64,000 bases of DNA from Artemisia argyi. Its lineage: Eukaryota; Streptophyta; Magnoliopsida; Asterales; Asteraceae. Each line of letters starts with the position of its first letter. Position 1 is the stretch's first letter. Position numbers and translations under genes: made by a program. Below the pieces are notes generated by a model. It saw only the letters and a program-made list of their open reading frames with translations, made no database searches and had not been told where the DNA came from. The stretch lies in contig CM060696.1 in the NCBI GenBank assembly GCA_030686995.1, positions 11,142,487 through 11,206,486 on the forward strand, written 5' to 3'. This document shows positions 1 through 10,804 of this stretch, piece by piece.

Positions 1-304
1 TGGCGTAAGCACCTAGGATAAACTATCAAAGAGGTCTTTTAAAGGGTTGTAACGTTAGGTGTAGGGATATGGAAAACACGGTTTTGTTGGATATAGGCAG
101 TCTTTACTGGTGGCGAGTTAATAATCTTGGTTAATTACATGTACAATATGGCGTTGCTAAGCCAAGACTAGACTCGACTTAAGCTAATAAATCAAAAATA
201 ACAAAAGAATAAAATGAACATAGAATGAAAAGGGATGGTAGTCCGTATGTTTTTCTCTTTTCTTTTTCTTTTTCTATTTTTTTTTCTTTTTCTTTGATTT
301 TTTC

Positions 305-346
<42 letters not shown>

Positions 347-2236
347 CATACACTCTTACCCTACCATCCAAAATAATACATCATAGGGAATGAACATTCC
401 CCTTACACTTGAATTTTTACATTCTTTACAATAAACTATTCTAATGACTCGAATTAAGATAATCAAAACACTTGGAGTACTTTTAAGATTAACGCACATA
501 TGGGGGTAATAAATGATGTTCTTCCCCATTACTCCATAACATAAGTACTTTACCCATGAGTCCCAATCGTCCCAAAACAATATGTACAAGGATATGACTC
601 GACTTAGCAACCATGTAATCAATTAGATAATTAACTAAGGGTTAAAAAAAATAACAATAATGCACTAAAGATGAGTGCATACACGGAAGGCTAAGGAGAT
701 TTGGGTGTACATTTAAGTGGGGTGTAACAAATTCTTCCTTTAAGTAAGATGCTTAAAGTTAGAAACGAAAAGATAGGCTCGGATGGGTGTACTAGGGGTT
801 TCGTGTACTAAAAATGAGTACAACGCTAATGGTGTGGGAGAAATTAATTGACTTAACTAGCCAAGTGATATGACTTAAATGGTCAAGTAATTATGATACG
901 GGTTTAACACAAGGGTGATCCTAATGCCTCTTATCATGTAGTAAATCCTACTACACGAATGTAGTCTCACTAGCGGTCTCGGGATGCATCACTAACGCAA
1001 GTTCTAGAATCTAAATGTTACCGGTACACTCATAAGCACTAATAGTAAATGCTTTTCCTATCAAATCTAAAGGCGAACCTCACATATTTGGGTGGAAAGT
1101 TTTTCTGAATGGTACGGTTTTGTGCTAGTCATACGATCTCCTATCCATGAGACGCTAGCTATGGCTAAAGTTTCACTCCTAAATGTTGTAAAAAATTTTA
1201 AATTTGGCGCTAAAGTTACGCTAACAAGTATTTCTCATAGTTTTATTACACATCTACTATCAAACAATCAAACTCAAGCGAAAGTGTATCTGTAAGGTAT
1301 CATCATTTTACCCTCCCCTTACACTTAGGATGAACATTGTCCCCAATGTTCAAGTAAAGAATGTAAAAGTGAAATAAGTAAAAAGAATGAAATCAAATAC
1401 TCCCCTGATTCGCTCGGTATGGATAATAAGGTAACCAGGTTAGATCTTCCTCCAAGAAAATGAACAATCAAAGCTTCCCTTCCAGAATATAAATCATCTT
1501 CTTGTCATATATAACCTGTAAAACCTGAGAAAACAGACAAGGCAACCTCGCGTAAAATCGGCGGCAATCTATATATGCTAACAAATCCTAGAAAACAAAA
1601 TAAGATATATTGCTTGTGGAATGATGTTTGCAGATTTCCTGGAGATTATAAAACTAAAGATTCAACAAAAACTTTAAGACTTCGTAAGAAAAACAAAACC
1701 GGTAAAATTTCCAGAATTTTACATGTGACGCCATCAGGAGTTAACTCCTGACGCCGTCAAAAGTGACCTGCAGAAATTCTTATGTTAAGTTTCCGGAAAA
1801 TTTCTCGAAAAACTTCGTCCTACTTCCTGGAAAATCCTGCAAAAACATCATTATGACTCGATACAAGCATTTGACTCTAACAAATACGAATATACATGTT
1901 CACATAATATTGTGGAGAATCATGATCGAGTTTGTTTCTTAAAAACATATTTGGGGTTTCCCCTTACACTTATCTTTTGCGAAATACCTTTGGATGAAGT
2001 TAAGACTAGGCCAAACAGCAAAATAAAGTATTTTCACCATTTTTGTTTGAAACATGATCTACCAACAATAAAAATAAAGCATGCATACGGAAGCAAATAA
2101 CAATCAAACAAAATAAAAATCACACAAAACATGGGTTGCCTCCCAAGAAGCGCTTTTCTTTATTTACGAGTCTTGTAGCTAGACTCAAGGTCATGGGCTA
2201 TCATGTGTCACTTATGCTCACATACCCAAGGGTGAG
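1..2236 (-). other. Non-coding 3' internal region of the minus-strand Athila/Tat-like element
   Basis: This stretch aligns along its length with 22801-25158 of the plus-strand copy in reverse orientation. It includes the TGACG/CGTCA block near 1728-1765 and the conserved GGGAGGCAACCC block near 2130-2145 just after the ORF stop. It also holds a T-rich tract at about 308-346. Short ORFs here are probably by-products of shared sequence. One antisense ORF at 1092-1295 is conserved in the sister copy and is discussed as a finding. Confidence 0.75.
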
Positions 2237-3094
2237 CTATCTAATAGTCACCTCATCTTTCTTATAATCATCACCTAACTCTAAACATCCGCGATAATAC
2301 CTTTTATTCTTTTCATGAGTATATTTAAGCCCTTTTTTCTTATCATTCTCACTTAGCATTTCTATGGGCGGATACCTACTACACTTCTCCATGGAAAAAT
2401 CCTTGAACCTAGGGTGTGCACGGGGCATTTGGTAGACAAAATCTTCATCCCCATCCGAGAATGTAATTAACCCTTCTATAAGTTTTTCATCAAGGTTGGT
2501 CAACCTTTTGAAAGGTTTTCCAAACACAACATGGGTTAACTTACTATCGATAAATTCTCCTAGATTCTCCATAACCATGAACTCAACAAGATAAATGAAG
2601 CTTCCAACAAACACATGCAATGACATTGCCCTAGCAATAACATTATCTCCTTTGTATTCTAACTCGTCTACCATGATTTTATTATATTCACTACGCGAGA
2701 TTATGTTCATTGGGAGAGATGAGTTAAGGTAGGCATTAAAGCTCCTAAATCCAATCTTACAAGGAAATTGCATATTGAATGAGCTATCACTCTCAATCCT
2801 TGTTCTAAGGTCGACATATCTAAGAGGGTTCACTTCATCTTCCATCCTATCCTCATTAATCACATCACCATCATCTAGATCCTCATCGGAGTCTGAATAG
2901 TAAAAAGGACTAGCCCTATGGTCATCATCGTGGTCAGACTCCTCCATTTCAGAATTATTGTCAAAGTGGTGGTTAGGCGATAGGTTAGGTGGGTTCTCAT
3001 TTTCCACTAAAGGGATTGGGGCGGGCATTTGGAAAATCCTACGACGAAAAACACGAATATCAGGAATCAAACGATCAATGTTATTGTTATCCAT
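2237..3094 (-). CDS. Retropepsin-like protein with substituted active site, sole ORF of non-autonomous element
   Basis: The ORF is intact at 285 codons and starts about 160 nt after the 5' LTR, the same place as gag in the sister element; both begin Met-Asp-Asn. The N-terminal ~95 residues are low complexity with acidic runs (ESDHDDDH, DSDEDLDDGD). From about residue 105 to the end it resembles the aspartic-protease-like proteins common in Asteraceae retroelements: a PMNIISRSEYNKIM segment, a FVGSFIYLVEFMV strand pair, a VVFGKPF flap-like motif and a terminal CLELG. The position where a retropepsin has Asp-Thr/Ser-Gly reads Asn-Ser-Ser, so proteolysis is unlikely. No zinc knuckle, reverse transcriptase or integrase is present. 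The family resemblance is from memory; the motif changes are read directly. Confidence 0.7.
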   Translation of the reverse strand: MDNNNIDRLIPDIRVFRRRIFQMPAPIPLVENENPPNLSPNHHFDNNSEMEESDHDDDHRASPFYYSDSDEDLDDGDVINEDRMEDEVNPLRYVDLRTRIESDSSFNMQFPCKIGFRSFNAYLNSSLPMNIISRSEYNKIMVDELEYKGDNVIARAMSLHVFVGSFIYLVEFMVMENLGEFIDSKLTHVVFGKPFKRLTNLDEKLIEGLITFSDGDEDFVYQMPRAHPRFKDFSMEKCSRYPPIEMLSENDKKKGLKYTHEKNKRYYRGCLELGDDYKKDEVTIR

Positions 3095-3232
3095 CGATAT
3101 AGTTTACGAACAAAGGAAACAAAGAAATAAGATAGACTAAAGAGAACCTAAAAAATAAAAATAAAACCTTACTAGAAAGGAATCTAGCAAGTAGACCTAA
3201 TAAAAAGAAATTCTAACTTAGACAATAACTAT

Positions 3233-3251
3233 TCCCCAGGCTGCGGCGCCA
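3233..3251 (-). promoter_or_regulatory. Primer-binding site, Asp-tRNA type
   Basis: On the minus strand the sequence TGGCGCCGCAGCCTGGGGA starts seven bases after the 5' LTR. It resembles the complement of plant tRNA-Asp used by Athila/Tat elements, with a few changes. The plus-strand sister copy has nearly the same site at 20371. Confidence 0.75.
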
Positions 3252-3257
3252 AAAACT

Positions 3258-4686
3258 TGATGCGTGGGAATTGCACTAGGCTTTACCTCTCGAGGGATCT
3301 CGAGAAGCTTACAACCCCCACCAGGCAGTGTACTTGATCGTTGTAGTATAGTATAGTGACATGTACCGGGGGATTGATTGTTCAACTTGGGAATAGTGTC
3401 GCTAGGATTAGAAAACCTAAAGACTAGGTCTAGAGATGAGGGATGCTTCTTTTTGTATTTTTTATATTTTTTATATTTTATGAAAGCAAATAAAATCTCG
3501 GTTTTTGAAGGAGTTGGGCGGAATTAGTTGCTAGTCAACTAACCCAATAACTAAGATGCAATCAAAATAAAATACTAGAAATGAAAATAAACTAAATTAA
3601 CTATAGGTGTGAGCAATATATGGGAGAATTGTGTTTACTTAGATTTCACTACTCCCTAGATATCTTTTACAGGTTAATTACTTGTTACAGTTGCATGGAT
3701 GACGGATTGTATTCCTTAATACCATTCATGGGGTGGCGTACTTACTTCCCCAATCCTATAAGCGCCTACTTCACTCCTATGTCGAGCCGGCTAAGAAGCT
3801 CCTAACATGGGATCACTAAAATTTGCTTATGCATTAAATACAATCATAAAAACCTAGTACACATTGGTTCATGTTTCTTAAGACGTTCAAGCAAGTTACA
3901 CAATGGAGATCTGCCAGTTTTCTTAAGCCTAACATTGAAATCATTCATCCATTACAACTATAAACAAGCAATCAACCTATAATTAACATCTAGGTTTCAT
4001 TACATCTAAGCAAACACATGATAGATCTAGCCTAGCATGTTATAATCAAGACAAGCATAAGATATATTCAAACAACACATAGACATATTGAATGAATTGA
4101 AAGAGGACTTATCTCAATTGAACATGAAAGGTTTCAAGGGGTGAAAACCCTTGAAAATACAGTTAAAAATGACCTAGGGTTTATTAGGTTCGACCCTAGT
4201 ATTCTCCACACAAGTTCCTCTCTTATGAATGAAAAATAGAAAAGTATATACAGATTTTGTGAGGTGACGGCGTCAAGAGTAAATGTCTGACGCCGTCATC
4301 TCGCCGCCAATAAACTCCTCGGACTGCCTAGATCTAGGTTTGACGCCGTCACGTGTAGTCCATCTTCAGGCCGTCACCAAATTAACTCTTGACGCCCTTC
4401 TCTTGACGCCTTCAGGTTTTCTCTGGGTCGTCAAGGATTTTACCCCTGACGCCGTCACAATTTCCTTCTTGACGCCGTTAGGTACTATTCTCTGCATGGA
4501 AAATTAAGTCTTTGCCGTTTTCTTCACTTTTATGCTCCAAAAACGTCCAAAACGCTTCCTTTTCCAGAATTCACTCCCAAAGTACCTAAAATAACAAAAG
4601 GAATGATTTAGGGCAATATTTGATCAAATAAATTCAATTCCGGGCTTAAATGACCCCCTAAAAACGGTTCATTTTTCGCCTCATCA
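3258..4686 (-). repeat. 5' LTR of the minus-strand Athila/Tat-like element
   Basis: The LTR runs TGATGAGGCG...CGCATCA on the minus strand and is about 1.43 kb. It is homologous to the LTR pair at 18961-20363 and 25159-26550. A cluster of TGACG/CGTCA palindromes lies at about 4263-4490, followed in the element direction by a TATA-like GTATATAC near 4240. Confidence 0.85.
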
Positions 4687-5839
4687 CAAAGCTAAAACTA
4701 AAACTAATAATCTTCCTCCCTGTCTTCTTTCTTCTTTTATAATTGATGTTTATGATTCAGTGGGTCCCATAGTGACTTTCCCACTCCTTTCCAACCATTG
4801 GATCTCAGAAATTTATCTCAACCATTGAAATGGTTTTTTGGCGCCAAAGTGGTTTTTGCTAGTTGGTGTTTGAGTGTTAGTTTCTTGAAGCAATTAATGC
4901 TTCTTGGAGGGTCGTGGTGAGCTGGGGGGAGGGACAGGAAATGGAGAAGGTGAGTTGGAGGTGAGGGTGGTTGGCAGGGAGTTGGTATTTGCAGGGATCA
5001 AGTGGGGGAAGGAGGTGGAAAGGGTGAATGTCAAAGGTTTGACTGAGGAGGTAATAAAAGGGGGTGGTGGGATTTTATTATTTATGTTTTGGTTTTGTGA
5101 TTGGGCCAGGAAGTGGGTCAGGGTAGTGGGCTGGTGGATTGGGGTGTTGGGGAATTGGATTTAGTTTTATTTGAGGTCCATTTGGTTTTAATTAAGCAAA
5201 ATGAGCCTAGGGACCAAACATGTTGATTCTGAAAATTGAGGGGTTGAAACTGCCATCCTGCCAAAGTATCACAAGGACTAAGCATGCCACATATTGAATT
5301 CCCAAAGGTCTTTTAATGGTTATTTTTCCAAAATGAGTTATTCGGGGACCATTTATGCCAAAATTCAAACTGTAGGGACCAAACTTGTAATTTTTGAAAC
5401 TTTTCACCAAAGGATTACTTGTGATATTTTGTGAACTCAAAAGGACCAATAATGACTTTTTCTTCCAAAACATTCCACCAGGGACCAAATATGCCAAATT
5501 ATGAAGTTCAGGGACCAAACATGTAAATTCTCAAAACTTTTGAAATTTTTCACCAAAGGACTAAATATGACAACTTATGATTTCAAAAGGGCCTTTGGTG
5601 ACTTTTCTTTTAAAATAAGAGCTCAGGGACTATTTTTGTCAGTTTTTGAAAGTTGGGGGACTGAAACTGCCAATTATGCAAACTTTGTACATTTTTCATC
5701 TGTTTTTACTGATTTTACATCTGAAACATATAAAACACCATTTTGGAATATTTTTAGTATTTTGATGCATTATTGAGTGTTTTTGTATGTTTTTGCAGTT
5801 CAGATTGACAAAAAATGATGAGTGTTTGAGCACTCATCA
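4687..5839 (-). repeat. 3' LTR (partial) of the gag-only element
   Basis: These 1153 bases match 15054-16206 with only scattered differences and identical overall length. The LTR starts on the minus strand with TGATGAGTG, which forms a short inverted repeat with the CACTCATCA a few bases on. The segment carries many AGGGACCAAA-type short repeats (about 5210-5650). It is cut at 4686 by the nested Athila/Tat-like element. Confidence 0.85.
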
Positions 5840-6643
5840 ATCCCCCACACTAAACTATTGCTAGTCCCTAGCAATCTTTTGAGAAAACTTAATGGATTTG
5901 AATCTCTTTACCAAAAGCCATTACTTCTGGAGTAGCCAAATGTTTTAGTTCAAGTAAGAACTATGGTACACCGATAACCATGTGATTTTGAGCAAACCAC
6001 CAGCTGTAAACGGATTTGATTTGTCTTTACCAGAAGCCGTTTGCTTCTGGACTAGCCAACTCTTGATGGAAATAGTCAACATCTTGGTGAGCTAATTACC
6101 AATTATGGTTTTTTCACTGCCTTTACCACAAGCCATAATCTTGCGGGCTGTTGAGATACCATACAATTTTGGGCAAATTGTAAGCCATAAACGGATTTTA
6201 TATATCTTTACCAAGAGCCGTTTGCTCATGGATTAGCCAATCCTTTTGTCATTTAGACATGGTGAACTGATAACCACAAAAAATTTGAAACTCAAGTGAA
6301 TTTTTTTTTTTTTAAATTTTTGCCAAAAACGGGGGTACTAGATGGTAAAATGTGATAAAATTCAAAATTCGCTAGAATTTCTCCCCCCCCCCCCCCCACA
6401 CACACTTAGAATTGAATATTGTCCTCAATATTCAAAGTCCCGGCTATTACGCCGACTCTTTGAACGTAAAAGGGCAACATTACAAGCTAAATGTGGAAAT
6501 ACCATTTTTTCACTTTGTTTTATTTATTGATATATAAACATGGTAACAACGGTAGGGGTAACGCCCCCACACTTAGGGTGAAAACCCTATAAGCATGCTA
6601 CTGTTTTTGTTTACTGAGTCGCTAGCTTGACTCGACCCATAAT
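5840..6643 (-). other. 3' untranslated region with polypurine tract and diverged ~100-bp repeats
   Basis: The purine-rich stretch AGTGTGGGGGAT on the minus strand directly precedes the LTR start and fits a polypurine tract. From about 5905 to 6290 four diverged units recur, each with a TTTACCA..AGCC core followed by a (T/C)TAGCCAA-type end. A C-run followed by CA repeats lies at about 6382-6405. No coding capacity is evident except the end of gag from 6644. Confidence 0.6.
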
Positions 6644-7358
6644 TCATTTGTTCTTGGGGAAGCATGATGCGGAAGAAGCAATCTCCATCGGACTTTCATT
6701 CAAGATGTTTGGACAAACATTTGAAGCACGTGAAAGTTCCACACCGATGAGATATAATCCCGGCTCAAGATAATGGTAAATAAAAATGCCTGGATCAAAG
6801 ATGGTATCTTCATTCCCGAAGGAGTGAAGAAGAGAAGAAGTCACCCTGTAGGTGAAGAAAAGGAAGAAAACCATGATGAAAATCATGATAAGATTTTCTT
6901 CCTCAAGAGCAGGCTCAGTTGCCTGAATTTGGATTTCAAGGGTTAAGCTCGGTGGGTGTGAAAACATCTCGGGAGGGTGGGTGGGAATTTGCAAATCCTC
7001 ATGATTGAGTGCATCTCCCCCAGGGCTATCATACTCCGGAGGAGTCATGATATGATGAGTGAGTTCACCGGAGAACTCCTCATGAAGAGAATCATTCACA
7101 TGATGTGAATCTGTGAACTCTTGTTCCATTACAGACTCATCACTCTCCTCATCAAAGATTGGATTGTTTGAAATCAACGTGAATTCAGATTCGAATTTAA
7201 ATAGAGGGTTGGTGAAAGTCGTATTAAATGTTTCGGGAACAAGGTGATCAATATTCTCTATTGGACTGTTAGGATCAGAACTGAGTGACGGATCATGATA
7301 TAGGAGATTTAAATTTCTCCAAGGTCGGCTTCAAAGTCAATGAGATCATCGTCACTTC
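6644..7358 (-). pseudogene. C-terminal part of gag-like protein, separated by solo LTR
   Basis: The open stretch 6644-7177 ends the gag-like protein. Its reading frame extends upstream through motifs such as TNPLFKFESEF to about 7290. Between there and the solo LTR a stop and frame change break the frame. Joining the two sides of the solo LTR and removing one CTTCC copy keeps the codons around the insertion point open (PAGSDDDLIDFEADL). This shows that the solo LTR landed inside this gene. The sequence is acidic and repeats an EEF(A/S)(D/G)ELT motif found upstream. It matches the C-terminal style of Asteraceae Tat gag proteins; function beyond capsid formation is unknown. Confidence 0.65.
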
Positions 7359-10300
7359 CTGTAACAATTCGCATTTTCAGGATAATTACTATTCCCGGAA
7401 AATTTCACTATTCACTTTTACTATTCATTTTTCCCGAAATTTTCCCGAAAGTTGATTTTTATTTGATATTCTCGAGTGATAAATCATTTCCACGGCAAAT
7501 TAAATGTTTGACATTCGTCAGATCATTTTCGTGAAAGTTATTAAGGAATTACCCGTTTTAGGGTAAAACGTCATTCAGAAATTCTACGCATAACGAAATT
7601 TGACTCTGTCAGGTGACCCCACATCAGAAAAATGTTTGACACACTCATGATTTATTTGAGAATAAATCATGACTGAGAAAAATATGACCAGAATAAACCT
7701 CGGCCGTGAAAAACTGGAATTTTCAGTTTTAAGCGTTTTTACTCAGCCGTAACCTTAGCCTATACCTGCACCGCATTTCTAAGACGATTTAAGTTTTCAA
7801 CTTATTAGAAAAAGTCAACATATTTTTCCCTCCTCCATTGACTAAAAATCATCCCTTGATGTTATAAGTCATTACGTGATTTTTAGGCTTACGGTTTGAT
7901 GTCTAAAAGACATTTAATACCAACCGACACTAGACTGAGCCCAGTCTAGACATTATAAGTCATTTTAAATCATTTATATCATATTATAAAAGTAACATTT
8001 TACTTTTCTCAATTTTACGCAATATTCGTACATTTTACGTATTACGCGTTTTGGACCCGTGTTTCCAGTTTTAGCAGGGTTTTACCACCCAAATGGAACC
8101 TACCACTCATTTTATATTTTATTATGGAACATATGGACATGTTTATCAATACTTTCAAGTTCCATAATTTTACGACACCCGGTTTTACGTTTTGAGGCCT
8201 AATCATTTACGGTTAGCAATTTACGGGGTCAAAACTAGTCACATAAGTAGGATAATATCATCAAAAGTTCACACCTTGTTCTCCAAGATTAAGAACCGAC
8301 CTAAGGGGGGGAATTCAGCCCTTGTGTGTCTTGATCTCATGCTAGGAGCCTTAGGATGATTACATGTGTTCACCTTGGCCTCCAAGGTTGGACTAATCAA
8401 CTAAACTAACCTCCTTAAGACCCTATAAAAGCCCCCCCATCCCCCTTTGTTGCCGTGCACCTCCAACCCCAAAACCCTTCCATCCTTAGCTTATTTCCTT
8501 CCAAATTCTAGCAAGGTTCAAGTGCTTCTTCAAGGTAGAAACCCTAGTTTGATCATAGGTTACCAAAACTCTTCCATAACCTCATATACTTGTTGATTTT
8601 CTCTTGAGTTTGAATTCACTCAAGTCACCTCAACTTTCATTACATCTCTTTCAAGAATACCAAGGGTAGAAAGATTGCATGAAGTGAAGTGGGTTGAAGC
8701 AAGTCTATCAAAGTCCTATCCTTACTTGCTACTTTCCTTTCTTTGTTGAAAGCCACAAGTTGTAAGCCAAACCCTAACATGCTTCTTGTTAATTAATCAT
8801 GTTCATATCATTTACATATTATTCTTGCTATATCATGTCTTGTAGTTATGTCCATGATGTATAAAAGTGAGCAAAACAAGTTATTGTTATTGATTGTTAA
8901 AACAAGTTATTAAAACAAGTAAACTAGTGATTTTCTTGGAAAGACCTGATCAAAATGGTAAAAATATGATATTGGATTATTACATATTGTAGTAGAGGAC
9001 CTAACAAGGAAACCGTAGCAATTTGAACCACCTAAAACGAGTATACGAGTCAAAAGTTATGACGATTTGAAATTACCAAAACTTTGCGACAAAGCTGCCA
9101 AAACTTTCTGTTACAGAAACTTTAAACACGAAAAAAGAGGCCTTTCTGGTCCGTTTCATAAAAATGTTAAAACACGAAAGTTGTCCGGAATCACGTTTTC
9201 CTTCGGGAACAAAGAAGCTCGAGCCTTGAAAACACTTTCTGAGTGAGATATTTCCCAATTTCTTAACAGCTATTTACATATATATAAGTCACTATATTAT
9301 GGTTATACTTTAAAAGGAACAAGAGGTCTTATGACCAATAATCAAGACCACCACCATGGCTAGAGCCAAGGTTGTGTCTCATGACCTTGGAACAAGGACC
9401 AAAGGTCATGGCTAGGCCATGACGAAATGACCAAGTAAACTTACAAAGGCGTAAACATGAAACAATGAATTAGGTGATAACATGAACAAGCAATTTTGAT
9501 CTACTTCACTTAAAAGGAAACCATGAGATATTACCAAGAGAAAATGGTCATTCAAGACTTATGAAACTACCCCTAATAACAATCTTCATGTACTAATAAA
9601 CTTTCCTAAGTTTATTCAAAATATCGGACATGTAACTTTTCGGATCAAAACTTATATCTATATATTTTATCAACTACTACAATAGTAGGGAGCCTCATGT
9701 GAGGAGTTCATTATGTAAGCCATCGAGATGAGTTGTGGATTTACGAATTAAAGTGTCCTGGCTCCTCGAATGCTTACTAACATGACTTCTGAAATATGTC
9801 AGCCCGAACGGTAGTAAACGATATACAAAACATACATGTTCATGAATCTTTTCTTTCAAAGACATATAATATACATCATACCACATCATGGACTAAATGC
9901 AAGATATATATATATAGGCACTCCGTTATATTCTTTACACAAATCCTAAGTCGCAACATTCTATTATAGGTTGCTCGTAGAAACCTACACGATCCAACCA
10001 TCACCTTCATTACTTGCTATCCTACTTAAGGTGAGTTCGTAGCCCCACTTTCTATTGTTTAACTATTTTACAAACCCATGGGGGGAATACATGCTATTAT
10101 TTTTCTACTCGAACACGATGCTTTCTAATGTATGCTTCACGACTATGTTTTATTGTCACTAAGTAACGATTGCCATGTTCGAAGTCCCTATATCATGAAC
10201 CATTAGTCACTACCTTTAGTGAGCGCGAATATTGTGAATAGATCTATTGGGATTGACGGATCCCATTTGTGTTGAACAACGATGAGTTCACACAAATGCA

Positions 10301-10804
10301 CTATATTTGAGATTTAGCGGTATAATGGCAAAAGTACCTTGATAGGGCTTCTATAATGCCAATTTTGTTGGTTCGATGTTAATGTTTTGGTTGCATGAGC
10401 TTAGTGAAATAAATAACGATTTTGTTTTCTAACTATGAGTGTGAGTCTATAGCTCACACTACGACATATTGTGTTCAAACGATTTAACTAAACTCTACGA
10501 ATTCCACTCAACCTTTGTGTTGACCTCTCAAGCATGTATTTCAGGTTCATGACGATCAAGGATGGTACGGAAGGGCACGGATACTCAAGAGGGTTATAAA
10601 TTTTATTATCATTCAAAACTCATTTAATTTGTAAACATGGAACCATCTGGGACCTCATTTTGTAATCTCTGATATTTATACAATTTGAATGATAAATCTT
10701 TTAAAACGACTCAATTGGAGTTTGTTTTCTATTATTGTGTCTATTGTGCCGTCAAGTAACACCCAGTTCGAATTCCGCTGCAACCATGAATTGGGGGTGT
10801 TACA
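7359..10804 (+). mobile_element. Solo LTR of Tekay/Del-like Gypsy element
   Basis: This 3446-bp sequence begins TGTAACAATTCG and ends GGGGGTGTTACA. It is flanked by identical 5-bp target duplications CTTCC (7354-7358 and 10805-10809). It is homologous over its length to both LTRs of the complete Gypsy element at 45982-59608. No internal region is present, so it is most simply explained by LTR-LTR recombination. It interrupts the gag-like gene of the surrounding element. All short ORFs inside are chance frames. Confidence 0.92.

Larger units (their letters stand above)
1..4686 (-). mobile_element. Athila/Tat-like non-autonomous LTR retrotransposon, 3' end outside window
   Basis: This is a minus-strand LTR element nested in the LTR of the next element. 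Its 5' LTR (3258-4686), Asp-tRNA-type primer site and leader precede one intact ORF (2237-3094) and about 2.2 kb of non-coding 3' region. LTRs and untranslated parts match the complete plus-strand element at 18961-26550; the first bases of the window match that element about 300 bp before its 3' LTR. The coding segment is unrelated to the gag of that copy. The right target flank is CAAAG (4687-4691). The same bases occur uninterrupted at 15054-15058 in the sister LTR, which marks the insertion point. No reverse transcriptase or integrase is visible, so it must have moved in trans. The 3' LTR and left TSD lie outside the window. Confidence 0.85.

Noticed and set aside
356..622. 88-codon minus-strand ORF similar to a 64-codon ORF at 24385-24579
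   Set aside because: Both lie in the homologous 3' regions of the two Athila/Tat-like elements. The similarity follows from DNA identity, frames break at different points and no motif is present.
5501..5776. 91-codon ORF duplicated at 15868-16143
   Set aside because: It lies in the duplicated LTR of the gag-only element and consists of repeated AGGGACCAAA-type sequence; it is a by-product of the LTR pair.
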